Below, piece after piece: positions 7,868 through 17,268 of a stretch of DNA of 37,063 nt (position 1 is its first letter; each line of letters begins with the position of its first letter). The notes beneath the pieces are model-generated. The model ran no database searches, was not told the origin of the DNA, and saw nothing but the letters and a program-made list of their open reading frames with translations. Source of the stretch: Phycisphaerae bacterium (GTDB taxonomy: Bacteria > Planctomycetota > Phycisphaerae > UBA1845); the NCBI GenBank assembly GCA_029260235.1, contig JAJDDP010000074.1:1-37063 (forward strand). The letters run 5' to 3'. The translations under genes were made by a program, and so were the position numbers.

Positions 7868-9424
7868 ATGCTCCTTCTGGCTCAAACTACATCGAGTCCT
7901 GGCTCTTTTGCCTACGCCTGCTTGGCCTTGGGCGTGGTGATGCTGCTGTGGGATGCCGTAGAGGTTGGCCGAAATGATGCGGTCAACCTAACCAACGCCG
8001 TGTACGGCGCGAGAATCATGGCCCGCAAATACATTCTCATGATCACAGCCCTCGGCGTGGTGTTGGGCGCTACATTTGCGTCGGGAGTCATGGAAACCGC
8101 CCGCAAGGGCATCTTCGATCCGAATCTGCTGAAACCCGAGCAGGCACTGGCTATTTTTGTCAGCGTTTACGTGGTCGATACCATCCTGCTATACAGCTAC
8201 TCAGCCTACGGCATGCCGGTCAGTACGACCGCCTGTCTGGTATTCGAGCTGCTGGGGGCTGCCTTTGCTCTCGAGTTCAGTGATGTCATCCATTGGGGAA
8301 ACTCCGGCAAAGTGGTCTCGGGCATTGTCGTTTCGATTATTCTAAGTGGGTTTGCCTCCTTCTTGATCCACCGGGCCATCCGCGGTGCCATCCGTGATCG
8401 GAGCACGCAACTTGCGACGCTCCTGCTGCATGGCGGATGGGTCGGTGGTGGGATGGCAGCTGCCCTGTGCTATTTCATGTTGCTCAAGGGCATGAAGAGC
8501 ATCCATGTGGTCGCCGAGCTGAAGCAGCGGATCGCAGACTATCAATTGGTGGTAGCGGTACTCCTCTGGGGGGTGTTCGCCATCGCGATTCACCTGCTGT
8601 TGGTGTTCTTCCGCAAGAGGGCAGCCCGCTTGCTCTTTCCGGTCTTGGCCATCCTGGGGATGCTGGCACTGGCGTTTGCCTTTGGCCAAAACGACTTGGC
8701 CAACTGCGCCTCTCCGGGATTGGCGGTTGTCGCCCTACTCGTCCACTGGGACCAAGGTATCGATGCGATTACCAAGGTCGCGGTGCCCGCCTGGCAATTG
8801 GTGGGCTGTGGCTTACTCATGGTGGTTGGCATGCTGACCCGCAACGCCCTGCGAATTACCAAGGCTCAAGTTCGCGCGGGGAGTCAATCGGACCATGTTG
8901 CCCTCTGGGCACCGCGCTGGTGTATCGGGTTAGCCCAATGGTTCCTGCGATGGCGAGGCAGCTCCAATTCACTGGCTCCGGTAGCAGCCCCAGCCCAAAC
9001 CGGCAAACAGCTGCACTACGATGCGCTTAGAGCCTGTACGATCACATCCGTATCTGCATGCGTTATCGCCACGGCATCGAGTCTCAAACTGCCGGTATCC
9101 ACAACCTATGTCACTTTCGCAGCCGTTCTAGCCACAGGCTTTGCCGACAAGATTTTTCAACGGGGCGACTCAGCCCTCAAGCTGGGGCGCGTCATCTGGG
9201 TGATCTCCAGCTGGTTCATCTCTGCGGCCATTGCCATGGTTGCTGCGGGCTTGGTTTGCCGGGTCATTTATCACCTCGAAATTCCCGGGATGGCCCTGGT
9301 GATTGCTGCGAATTTCTTCGTTCGTTCTATCGTCTCGCGGCGTGCTGATGCCCAGGAGAAGGAAGCCGAGGAAGAGGCTTACGAGCGTGCCCATGCAGAC
9401 GAATTTGCCCTTGAGGACGAATAG
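7868..9424 (+). CDS. PiT-family inorganic phosphate permease
   Basis: A low-affinity phosphate:cation symporter (PF01384 type) in the inner membrane. Both duplicated PiT signatures are present: 'GRNDAVNLTNAVYGARI' near the N-terminus and 'FGQNDLANCASPGLAV' in the second half. The paired 'YGMPVSTTACLVFE' and 'LKLPVSTTYVTFAAV' loops are also typical. At 518 aa it has about 11-12 hydrophobic segments and a Glu-rich cytosolic tail ('KEAEEEAYERAHADEFALEDE' split). ATG 7868 is preferred because GGTGGA sits seven bases upstream. GTG 7856 would add four residues. It forms a two-gene unit with the DUF47 gene. Confidence 0.93.
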   Translation: MLLLAQTTSSPGSFAYACLALGVVMLLWDAVEVGRNDAVNLTNAVYGARIMARKYILMITALGVVLGATFASGVMETARKGIFDPNLLKPEQALAIFVSVYVVDTILLYSYSAYGMPVSTTACLVFELLGAAFALEFSDVIHWGNSGKVVSGIVVSIILSGFASFLIHRAIRGAIRDRSTQLATLLLHGGWVGGGMAAALCYFMLLKGMKSIHVVAELKQRIADYQLVVAVLLWGVFAIAIHLLLVFFRKRAARLLFPVLAILGMLALAFAFGQNDLANCASPGLAVVALLVHWDQGIDAITKVAVPAWQLVGCGLLMVVGMLTRNALRITKAQVRAGSQSDHVALWAPRWCIGLAQWFLRWRGSSNSLAPVAAPAQTGKQLHYDALRACTITSVSACVIATASSLKLPVSTTYVTFAAVLATGFADKIFQRGDSALKLGRVIWVISSWFISAAIAMVAAGLVCRVIYHLEIPGMALVIAANFFVRSIVSRRADAQEKEAEEEAYERAHADEFALEDE

Positions 9425-9458
9425 TCTGCGGGCGATTTCTGCCCAAAGGATTGGCGAG

Positions 9459-12400
9459 TCAGCGGTGGCGGCCGCAACATTGCCGACGCGCACCCAAACC
9501 GACCATCCCCAGGATTGTCGCCGGCAGGATCAGGCTACCTACCGCTCCGCATAGAGCGCCGTTTGCTGAACCCAGGCTGAGCGTTTCATCCGTGGACAGA
9601 TCTTCATCTTCTGCCTCTGGCGGCTGTTCAGTCAGTGCGGGGATACCAACGGCGAATTTCCCCAACGTGGCTACCTCAGCCCAGGCTTGGTTGATGCTCA
9701 TATCTAGGCCGAGATCGTCCATTACCGCGCTGGGCGGCCCCAGCCCGACATCATTGCTGCCTGCTGGCTTGAAGCGGTTGCCGGCTGGATCGAATTGGTG
9801 GAGGCGAAGCGCGGACTCGTCAATCCCCAGAATATCTGCATCCATGTAGAAGAGTGAAATGCCAATCACTGCTTCCTCTGCCAATCCGGACGCTGAAACG
9901 GTCAGCGGGCCTGCGTAGATGATTCCATCTTCTACGCCTTCCTGCGTAGCCAGCGCTTGGCTTGTCGGCGAGCGAGTTGACCCATCTGTGTAGATGATGA
10001 CCACCAGCACATCGCCCTGCCCTGTTGGCAAGATCATGGACAGGTCGGAAAGCTCGCCCGCCTGATCGAGCACGTCCAACTCGATTGCGTCGGCAGCAGA
10101 CGTATCGAGCACGATCTCAGGCTGAGTCGGTGGATCAACCAATTCGATTGAAACGGCCCTGCCGCCATCCTCATGCACGCCCAAGACCAGATTACCCTGT
10201 TCATCCATCGCAATGCTGATAGCTGCCGTATTGCCCGACGCCACCGAAACCAAATTCAACAGTTCAGCCTCATCAGCATCGGTGATGGAAATGGCTGGGT
10301 CGCCATTGAGATCAAAATCTATCGCGACAGACACATCTTCCAGAAACCCGTCGAGGGTGACGACTACTGAGCCGTCGTCCGAGTCACTCACCGCAATGAC
10401 GGAGTGGCCTGGTTCGTCACCCACAACCGACACGGTAGCCCCCTCCTCTGCACCCGACACCATAACATCGATTGTGCCGCACACGATTTGGGAAGCTCCA
10501 TTGGTGTCGATCGAGGAGACGCAGGGATCGTCTGGCTCGAGTTCAGGCTCTGCCGGCTGCTCGGGCTCGGGAACCGAATCCGAATCTGAATCTGGATCCA
10601 GTTCCGGCTCGTCCGGTACTCCGCTTCCACCTGCGCCCAATGGATCAACGGCTCGCCAGTTCACCGTGCCGACATTCAAATCAACCGTGTCAAGGTTTAT
10701 GCCATCGCCCACAGCTGACAAAGTAGTTGTGCTCGCGTACTTAGCGCGGGTCAACGCAAGGTGAAACAGGGTGAGATTCGTGGACGCCATGCGGGAGATG
10801 GTGAAGACGCCTGCCTGCGTAATGGTGTCTAGTCTAACCTCCTGGCTCTCTATTGAACTGCCCAGAGTGAGAACTGCACTGCCGTTCATTGTGACCGTTG
10901 ATCCCGGCAAGAAGCTGATCCTCCCGTCCAGTTCGGTGAAGATGAATGAGCCTGTCGTATTGATGTTCACGTCGGCAAAATTAAAGTGGAACGATCCCCC
11001 CAGCGTGTAGTCGCTGTCCGCACCGTTGATGTTGACCGTTCCCAAAATCTGATAGTCAATGTTCGCCAGGGCGGTTACCGTTTCGGCGCCGGCGTTGGAA
11101 CTGAGGTTGATCGTCGAACCGGTGGCTGCATACAGATTGACGTTGGCGCCCGCAACTCCGACAGTGTAGCTGCCAAAAGTTGTCAAAGTAGCACTACTGC
11201 CCAGGTTAATGGTATCCGCGTCGTCATCGAAGTTGATGTCGTCGTTGCTGCCGGATGATCCTACGACAGTCTCACCATCATCGAGGGAGAATCGCACGCC
11301 GGTTGCATTGTCCAACAAATCCGACACGCCGCTGGTTATGCTCAATCTACCGGTTCCGGTCTTCCTGAAAATATTTCCCGGGCTGCCCAATGCACCAGCA
11401 AGTGAAATGGTGACGGTAGCATTCCCCGTGCCCCCCCAGGTAAACGTGTTGCCCGCGCCGGGAAGGGGACGTAAATCGTTGATCAGGCTACCGGCATTAT
11501 CGATGACTGACCCCGTAGTAGCGTCCAGGCGGCTAATGGTTCCCGATCCTGTGAGCGTAAGCGTATTGTTGGCCACGTTCACACTGTTGGTGGCCGTCAA
11601 AGTCTTGCCCGCCAAGACATCCAGCGTGGCGTCGCTGGTCAGGTCGAAATCAGAGATGGTCAGCGTCTCGTCCACATCTAACGTGCCGTTGCCTGTAATG
11701 TCCAGATCCGCGATCGTGCCAGCCTCTGCTATTCGCAAAGTGCCGCCGGCTCCGCTAACCGTGACTGTACCTGCCACTGAGACGCCGTTTTGGAGCGTGG
11801 CAGTACCAGCCGTGAGCGTGGCATTCAGATTGGTGATCGTCTTGAGAGTGTTCAGGTCGACCACCCCGCCGGCACTGTCCAAGGTGATTCTGGAAATCGT
11901 GCCCGCCCCAGGTTCGGTGATGGTCAGGGTGTTGTTATTGACATCGATGTTGGTGGTCAATGTGTTGTCGGCGATTTGAAGAATCAAATCGCCTTGGCCG
12001 GCGTTCATATCGATCAGCGTCGGTGCAAGATCGATGTCCGCATCCAGGGTCGCACCATCGACACTCACATCGATCTCGGTGATGACGATGTTGTCCGCGT
12101 CAGCGCCGGTCACTTCCAGTTCTGCGCTAGCCCCACCGCTTAGATCGACGGTGGCGGTCAGCGATTCCTGCGCACCGCCCCCCGATCCGGTCAAGGACAG
12201 TTTGCGATTTCCAGTCACGATGTCGTTGGTCACAGTCAAGTTGCAGCCATCGCTGTTCAAGTCGATTGTACCGTCTGCGGTGTAATTCAAGGTGGTGATG
12301 GCAGCTGTGGCTGCATTGAGGCGAACTATTCCGCCAGCACCGTCCAAGTCGACGCGAGAAATCCTCCCCGTATTGCTCAGCGACAACGTGTTGCTGTTTG

Positions 12401-15335
12401 TGTCCAAGCCGTTGGTCACGGAGAGCGTTTTGGTGGGGGCGACATCGACGGTACAGCTTCCGAGCATGTCGCAAGTCGTCACTGTGCACGATTCGTTGAC
12501 ATCCAAGGTAACGTTGGTATCGAGCCGGATCTGGTTGATGCTGCCCGTCTCAGTGGTCCGCAAGGTGCCGCCATTGCCGTTCACGGTGACCAATCCTGAT
12601 AGGCTACCCCCATTCTGGATGGTAGCAGTGCCGGCCGTGAGCGTGACATTCAGATTGGTGATCGTCTTAGCCGTGTTCAGATCGATGGCCCCGCCGGCGC
12701 TGTCCAAACTGGCGGTGGAGATGGTGCCAGCCCCGGCTTGAGTGATGGTCAAGGTGTTGTCATTGACGTCGATGCTGGTGGTCAAGGTGTTGGCGGCAAT
12801 TTGAAGCGTCAAATCGCCTTGACCGGCGTTCATGTCGATCAGCGTGGGTGCAAAATCGGCGTTTGCGTCTAGCGTTGCACCATCGACGCTCACATCGATT
12901 TCGGTGACGACAATGTTGTCCGCGTCAGCGCCGGTCACTTCCAGTTCTGCGCTAGCCCCACCGCTTAGATTCACGGTGGCGGTCAGCGATTCCTGAGCAC
13001 CACCTCCCGATCCACTCAACGACAGCTTGCGATTTCCAGTTACGATGTCATTGGTCACACTCAAGTTGCAGCCATCGCTGTTCAGATCGATTGTACCGGC
13101 TGCTGTGAGATTTAAGGTGGTGACGGTAGCTGTGGCGGCGTCGAGGCGAACTGTTCCGCCGGCCCCGTCGATGTCGATGCCGGGAATCGTACCTGTATTG
13201 CTCAGCGTCACCGAGTTGCTGTTCGTATCCAGACCGTTGGTAATGGTCAACGTCTTGGTGGGAGCGACATCGACCGTACCGTTTCCGATCATGTCGCAAG
13301 TCGTCACCGTGAGCGAGTCATCGACGTCCAGCGTAGAATTCGTATCGATCTGGATCTGGTTGATGCTGCCAGTCTCGGCGGTCTGCAAGGTACCGCCATT
13401 GCCATTCACGGTGATCTGGCCTGACAAGGTGGTACCATTTTGGAGGGTAGCAGTACCAGCCGTGAGCGTGGCATTCAGATTGGTGATCGTCTTGGCCGTG
13501 TTCAAATCTACGACCCCGCCGGCACTGTCTAAGGTGACGGTAGAAATCGTACCGGCACCAACTTCGCTGATAGTTAGGGTGTTGTCATTGACGTCGATGT
13601 TGGTGGTCAAGGTGTTGGCGGCGATCTGCAGAGTTAAATCACCTTGGCCGGCGTTCATATCGATCAGCGTCGGTGCAAGATCGATGTTTGCGTCCAGCGT
13701 CGCACCATCGACGCTCACATCGATTTCCGTGATGGCTATGTTGTCCGCGTCCGCGCCGGTCACTTCCAGTTCTGCGCTAGCCCCACCGCTTAGATCCACG
13801 GTGGCGGTCAATGATTCCTGCGCCCCGCCCCCCGATCCGCTCAGGGACAGCTTGCGATCTCCAGTCACGATATCGTTGGTCACAGTTAGATTGCAGCCAT
13901 CGCTGTTCAGGTCGATTGTACCGGCTGCGGTGTGATTCAAGGTTGTGATCGTAGCCGAGGAGGCGTTCAACCGGACCGTTCCGCCAGCGCCGTCGATATC
14001 GACTCGAGATAGAGTACCTGTGTTAGTCAGGGCCAACGTGTTGGCGTTGGTATCCAGCCCGTTTGTTACGGTCAGCGTCTTGCCAGGGGCAACATCCACG
14101 CTCCCATCGCCATTCATATCGAATGAACCGGCGGTGAACGATTCGTCAACGTCCAACGTGGAACTGTTGGTCACGGCGACCACCCCGATGGCTCCCGTCT
14201 CGGAGATAATCAGCGTGCCGCCAGTACCGCCTGCAGTCACGACTCCCAGCAAGGTGGCCCCATTCCGGAGCGTGGCTGATCCCGAGGTCAACGACATGTT
14301 GATGTTGGAGATGGTCTTGGCTGTGTTCAGATCAACCACGCCCCCGGCCGTATCCAATCTGACCGTACTAATGACTCCTGCACCAGCTTCGCTGATGGTC
14401 AAAGTATTGTCGTTGACCTCAATGGTCGTGCTTAACGTGTTAGCGCCGGTTTCGAGAACCAAATCTCCAGTGCCCGCCGACATCGCTACCGCGGTAGGCG
14501 CGAAATTGTTGTTGATGTCCAAAGTTGCGCCGTCCGCGGTCACGTTGATCGTTGTACCATCGATCAAGTCGGCCGCTGCTGAGGCTGACACTTCAAGCTC
14601 ACTGGCAGCGTTATCCAAATCCAGGGTTGCGTTCAGGGTTTCGTTCGTTCCTCCGCCCGAGCCTACTAAGGTAACCTTATTGGCGCCGACGCTTACGGCA
14701 TTGGTGATCGTAACATCCACGTCGTCGGTATCCAGATCGAGGGTGACAGGCGCAGCCAAAGTTAGCGTACGAACGGTGGCTGCCTCCGTGAATCGGATGG
14801 TGCTGTCTCCGGCCACGGCGAACTTGTTGATGCCGTTGGTGTTTCCAGAGGCGCTGATGGCGAAGGTGTTGTTCACCCCAAGAATGATTCGGTTGGCGGG
14901 GACGTTGTCGTCGAGCGTGGAGGCTGATGAAGACCGAAAGGTGAGGATTCTGCCGCTGGCAACACTTGCGAAATCAAACCCCGCAGCCCCACTGGCGCCC
15001 TGAACATTGAGCACGGCGTTGCCATTAAGTTGGAAATTGGCATCCGCGTCGATGAAGATGATTCTGGTACTGGCAGCTAGAAAGTTGATCGTAGCCGTAA
15101 CACCGCTGCTGACGGTGATCCCGCTGACGTTGTTGATGTTGAAGTTAGGCCGAATTTCCGCGTCGGCATCAAAGATGATCGCCCCAGAGCCGTTGTTGGC
15201 CAGGACAGCGTTGACAGCAGCGGCCAAGTGAGGACCGGCACCCTGCGCGCTCATAATAAAGTCATCGCCTAAGGCTGGTCCTACCCAAGCCAGGAAGGCA
15301 ATGGCATGCAAGAATATGATTCGAGGTGTACCCAA
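9459..15335 (-). CDS. Giant secreted repeat protein with beta-helix-like 275-aa repeats
   Basis: A 1958-aa secreted protein of unknown function. The TTG start at 15335 has GGAAGAG just upstream and leads into a signal peptide ('IIFLHAIAFLAWVGPALG'). Residues about 135-1280 consist of Gly/Thr/Asn/Asp-rich short beta strands in 275-aa repeats; 'SVDGATLDA' or a variant recurs near residues 267, 542, 817 and 1092. The pattern suggests a parallel beta-helix, as in surface adhesins, but this is inference. A second non-repeated beta region follows, then a Pro/Asp/Glu/Ser linker near residue 1580, beta-sandwich-like domains, and a tail from about residue 1920 with Cys-Gly, a hydrophobic segment and a terminal Arg/Cys cluster. 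Opposite-strand frames here are compositional shadows. Confidence 0.85.
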   Translation of the reverse strand: MGTPRIIFLHAIAFLAWVGPALGDDFIMSAQGAGPHLAAAVNAVLANNGSGAIIFDADAEIRPNFNINNVSGITVSSGVTATINFLAASTRIIFIDADANFQLNGNAVLNVQGASGAAGFDFASVASGRILTFRSSSASTLDDNVPANRIILGVNNTFAISASGNTNGINKFAVAGDSTIRFTEAATVRTLTLAAPVTLDLDTDDVDVTITNAVSVGANKVTLVGSGGGTNETLNATLDLDNAASELEVSASAAADLIDGTTINVTADGATLDINNNFAPTAVAMSAGTGDLVLETGANTLSTTIEVNDNTLTISEAGAGVISTVRLDTAGGVVDLNTAKTISNINMSLTSGSATLRNGATLLGVVTAGGTGGTLIISETGAIGVVAVTNSSTLDVDESFTAGSFDMNGDGSVDVAPGKTLTVTNGLDTNANTLALTNTGTLSRVDIDGAGGTVRLNASSATITTLNHTAAGTIDLNSDGCNLTVTNDIVTGDRKLSLSGSGGGAQESLTATVDLSGGASAELEVTGADADNIAITEIDVSVDGATLDANIDLAPTLIDMNAGQGDLTLQIAANTLTTNIDVNDNTLTISEVGAGTISTVTLDSAGGVVDLNTAKTITNLNATLTAGTATLQNGTTLSGQITVNGNGGTLQTAETGSINQIQIDTNSTLDVDDSLTVTTCDMIGNGTVDVAPTKTLTITNGLDTNSNSVTLSNTGTIPGIDIDGAGGTVRLDAATATVTTLNLTAAGTIDLNSDGCNLSVTNDIVTGNRKLSLSGSGGGAQESLTATVNLSGGASAELEVTGADADNIVVTEIDVSVDGATLDANADFAPTLIDMNAGQGDLTLQIAANTLTTSIDVNDNTLTITQAGAGTISTASLDSAGGAIDLNTAKTITNLNVTLTAGTATIQNGGSLSGLVTVNGNGGTLRTTETGSINQIRLDTNVTLDVNESCTVTTCDMLGSCTVDVAPTKTLSVTNGLDTNSNTLSLSNTGRISRVDLDGAGGIVRLNAATAAITTLNYTADGTIDLNSDGCNLTVTNDIVTGNRKLSLTGSGGGAQESLTATVDLSGGASAELEVTGADADNIVITEIDVSVDGATLDADIDLAPTLIDMNAGQGDLILQIADNTLTTNIDVNNNTLTITEPGAGTISRITLDSAGGVVDLNTLKTITNLNATLTAGTATLQNGVSVAGTVTVSGAGGTLRIAEAGTIADLDITGNGTLDVDETLTISDFDLTSDATLDVLAGKTLTATNSVNVANNTLTLTGSGTISRLDATTGSVIDNAGSLINDLRPLPGAGNTFTWGGTGNATVTISLAGALGSPGNIFRKTGTGRLSITSGVSDLLDNATGVRFSLDDGETVVGSSGSNDDINFDDDADTINLGSSATLTTFGSYTVGVAGANVNLYAATGSTINLSSNAGAETVTALANIDYQILGTVNINGADSDYTLGGSFHFNFADVNINTTGSFIFTELDGRISFLPGSTVTMNGSAVLTLGSSIESQEVRLDTITQAGVFTISRMASTNLTLFHLALTRAKYASTTTLSAVGDGINLDTVDLNVGTVNWRAVDPLGAGGSGVPDEPELDPDSDSDSVPEPEQPAEPELEPDDPCVSSIDTNGASQIVCGTIDVMVSGAEEGATVSVVGDEPGHSVIAVSDSDDGSVVVTLDGFLEDVSVAIDFDLNGDPAISITDADEAELLNLVSVASGNTAAISIAMDEQGNLVLGVHEDGGRAVSIELVDPPTQPEIVLDTSAADAIELDVLDQAGELSDLSMILPTGQGDVLVVIIYTDGSTRSPTSQALATQEGVEDGIIYAGPLTVSASGLAEEAVIGISLFYMDADILGIDESALRLHQFDPAGNRFKPAGSNDVGLGPPSAVMDDLGLDMSINQAWAEVATLGKFAVGIPALTEQPPEAEDEDLSTDETLSLGSANGALCGAVGSLILPATILGMVGLGARRQCCGRHR
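11931..14405 (-). repeat. Three 825-bp tandem repeats plus partial flanking units
   Basis: Anchor sequences for the 'VNDNTL' codons fall at 11931, 12756, 13581 and 14406, spaced exactly 825 bases. A second anchor ('SVDGATL' codons) at 12061, 12886, 13711 and 14536 gives the same spacing. Three full units are bounded here, with diverged partial units at both ends, extending to about 11480 and 14930. Some blocks of more than 40 bases (for example near 12097, 12922 and 13747) are identical in all three central copies, suggesting recent homogenisation. Confidence 0.9.
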
Positions 15336-15524
15336 CGTTCTCTTCCAAAGTGCGACCTCCCCTTCCCCAGCCGCGCAGCTGCACCAAAACCGTGGCCCGC
15401 CAAGTTGATATCGGAACCAATCGGCCAGCTTAGAAGTAAGTTACACTGCAGGAGCTTACGACTGGTGATGGAAAAATAAAAGCGATAACGGAATTGAGTC
15501 TCGCCCTGAACTGAGTTGTTTGGT

Positions 15525-16124
15525 CTACTGCCTCGGCTGAAAGTACTTTCTGGAGATGGGTTGGAGCAGCAGTCCGCCGGCAACGACAGCCACCGATTTT
15601 AGGAGCAGCCCCGGAACGAAGGGATAAAAGCCGATTCGGAGCGATTCAGCCCAAGAAACATGGCCCAGCCAGAGATGCAGCCAGATCAGGCCTACTGCGA
15701 AGATCGTCGCGCTGCCAACGGCTGTGGCTTGGATCAGCCCCCAAGCCCGGCCCTTGCATCTGCGGGTCAGCATTCCGATGGCTGGTTGAGCCAGGACGAA
15801 ACCCACCAAAAATCCGCCGGTCGCCCGGATCACCGTGTCGGGCGCCCAAGCTGACGAAGCAAACACATGATAGCCGGTTACGCCCAAGAGAAGGTAGAAG
15901 ACCATGCTCAAAGTGCCCAACCATGGGCCTAGGGTCATGCCAGCCAGGACGACGAACATCGTTTGAAGGGTGATGGGAACTGGCGTGCCGTCAATCGGAA
16001 TGGCGATGCGGGCACCAACAGCGGTGGCCAGGGCAAATCCCACTACGCCCAAGGCCTGTACCCAAGCATGGTGGGCAACGGCTGGGCTGACGGCACTTGA
16101 ATCGACATTCATCGTGGTTCTCAT
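15525..16124 (-). CDS. bioY: BioY-family biotin transporter S component
   Basis: A 199-aa membrane protein of the BioY family, the substrate-binding (S) component of ECF-type biotin uptake. It shows about six hydrophobic helices, the conserved 'AIPIDGTPVPITLQTMFVVLAG' region (split here), 'LGPWLGTLSMVFYLLLG', 'GGFLVGFVLA' and 'YPFVPGLLLKS' near the C-terminus, all BioY hallmarks. ATG 16124 is chosen; the frame stays open to 16550, but those residues are Arg/Ser-rich and not BioY-like, and they overlap the divergent ABC gene. No EcfA or EcfT gene is visible in the window, so it either works alone or shares a module encoded elsewhere. No BirA operator was seen. Confidence 0.9.
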   Translation of the reverse strand: MRTTMNVDSSAVSPAVAHHAWVQALGVVGFALATAVGARIAIPIDGTPVPITLQTMFVVLAGMTLGPWLGTLSMVFYLLLGVTGYHVFASSAWAPDTVIRATGGFLVGFVLAQPAIGMLTRRCKGRAWGLIQATAVGSATIFAVGLIWLHLWLGHVSWAESLRIGFYPFVPGLLLKSVAVVAGGLLLQPISRKYFQPRQ

Positions 16125-16293
16125 GGCCCAGATGATAGCGGGCCACCCACCCTGGTCAACATCAAGGCTGGGGCATGCTGACCGCTGGGCTTCAAATCCC
16201 CGCTCTTGGGGTACAGACGCTTCGCACAGTTTGCGGAAGGCGGCTACAATCCCGCGCTCTTGACCTACCTTGGTATGCGAAAGCAGGGCTGCG

Positions 16294-17268
16294 ATGTCTG
16301 ATGCCGTCCGATGTTGTGACTTGAGAAAGCGATACGACCCGCGCAAGAAGGAGCCGGTCGATGCCCTGGTGGGCTTGGATCTTGAGGTTCGCCACGGGGA
16401 ATGCTTCGGCCTGCTAGGCCCCAATGGCGCGGGCAAGACCACCACGATCGAGATTCTCGAGGGCCTATTGGAGCCGACGTCCGGTTCGGTTGAACTGTTG
16501 GGAATGCGCTGGGGCAGCGACGACAACCAGCTTCGCCAGCGCATCGGCATCTCCCTGCAGGAGACACGACTAGCTGAGAAGTTGACGGTGACCGAGACGG
16601 TACGGCTGTTCCGCAGCTTCTACCGTCAAGGCCGGGATCCTGGCGAGGTGCTTGAGGTGGTATCCCTTACCGACAAACCCAACGCCTGGGTTCAGAAACT
16701 CTCCGGCGGGCAGAAGCAGCGGCTAGCGGTGGCCTGCGCCTTGGTTGGCGACCCGCAGTTGTTATTCTTGGATGAACCGACGACGGGCCTGGATCCACAG
16801 TCGCGGCGAGAGATTTGGGAAATCGTGCGTCAACAAAAATCGCGGGGCTACACCACTTTGATCACCACGCATTACATGGATGAGGCTGAGCGCTTGTGCG
16901 ATCGGATCGCCGTTGTGGATCGAGGCAAGGTGATTGCCGTGGGCACCCCCGACGAGTTGATCGCCCGCCTGGGCGGAGACCATGTGATCGAATTTGCCCT
17001 GGAGAATCCTGCAGAATCACAGGATGGCCCGCTAAAGGAGAGCTATTCAGAATTACCGTCCGTCACCGGCAGCCGAGCCGAGGCAGATGGTTTCGTCTTG
17101 ACCGTTCGCGAACCGCACGTCTGCTTGCCTGCCCTGCTGGAGCATACCGCCCGCAGCAACTACGCGCTGGCCCGCCTGACGACGCGACATGCCAGCCTCG
17201 AAGACGTCTTTGTAAACTTGACCGGCCGTCACTTGACTGAAGCGGATGAGGAGCATGTGCCGGCATGA
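16294..17268 (+). CDS. ABC transporter ATP-binding protein (ABC-2 type exporter)
   Basis: A 324-aa nucleotide-binding subunit of the CcmA/DrrA-like group. Walker A 'GPNGAGKTT' at about 42-50, Q-loop 'SLQETRLAE', signature 'LSGGQ' at 136-140, Walker B 'LLFLDEP' at 156-162, and the switch His in 'ITTHYMDEAE'. A C-terminal extension of about 100 residues follows the 'GTPDEL' motif, as usual for this group. ATG 16294 is preferred over TTG 16270. The stop overlaps the start of the permease gene (ATGA), indicating translational coupling. The pair probably exports a lipid, polysaccharide or drug; the cargo is unknown. Confidence 0.92.
   Translation: MSDAVRCCDLRKRYDPRKKEPVDALVGLDLEVRHGECFGLLGPNGAGKTTTIEILEGLLEPTSGSVELLGMRWGSDDNQLRQRIGISLQETRLAEKLTVTETVRLFRSFYRQGRDPGEVLEVVSLTDKPNAWVQKLSGGQKQRLAVACALVGDPQLLFLDEPTTGLDPQSRREIWEIVRQQKSRGYTTLITTHYMDEAERLCDRIAVVDRGKVIAVGTPDELIARLGGDHVIEFALENPAESQDGPLKESYSELPSVTGSRAEADGFVLTVREPHVCLPALLEHTARSNYALARLTTRHASLEDVFVNLTGRHLTEADEEHVPA

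Noticed and set aside
11931..14405. Possible CRISPR array
   Set aside because: The repeat period is 825 bases inside one open frame; there are no short repeats with unique spacers, and no cas genes are present.
13945..15003. Long plus-strand frame (352 aa) opposite the giant repeat protein, with similar frames at 11209-11979 and 13027-13935
   Set aside because: Val/Ser/Pro-rich low-complexity translation caused by the antisense of Thr/Asp/Gly/Asn codons in the repeats; no ribosome site and no recognisable domain.
16125..16550. N-terminal extension of the BioY frame
   Set aside because: Arg/Ser-rich, not BioY-like, and overlapping the divergent ABC ATPase gene; the real start is at 16124 or 16112.
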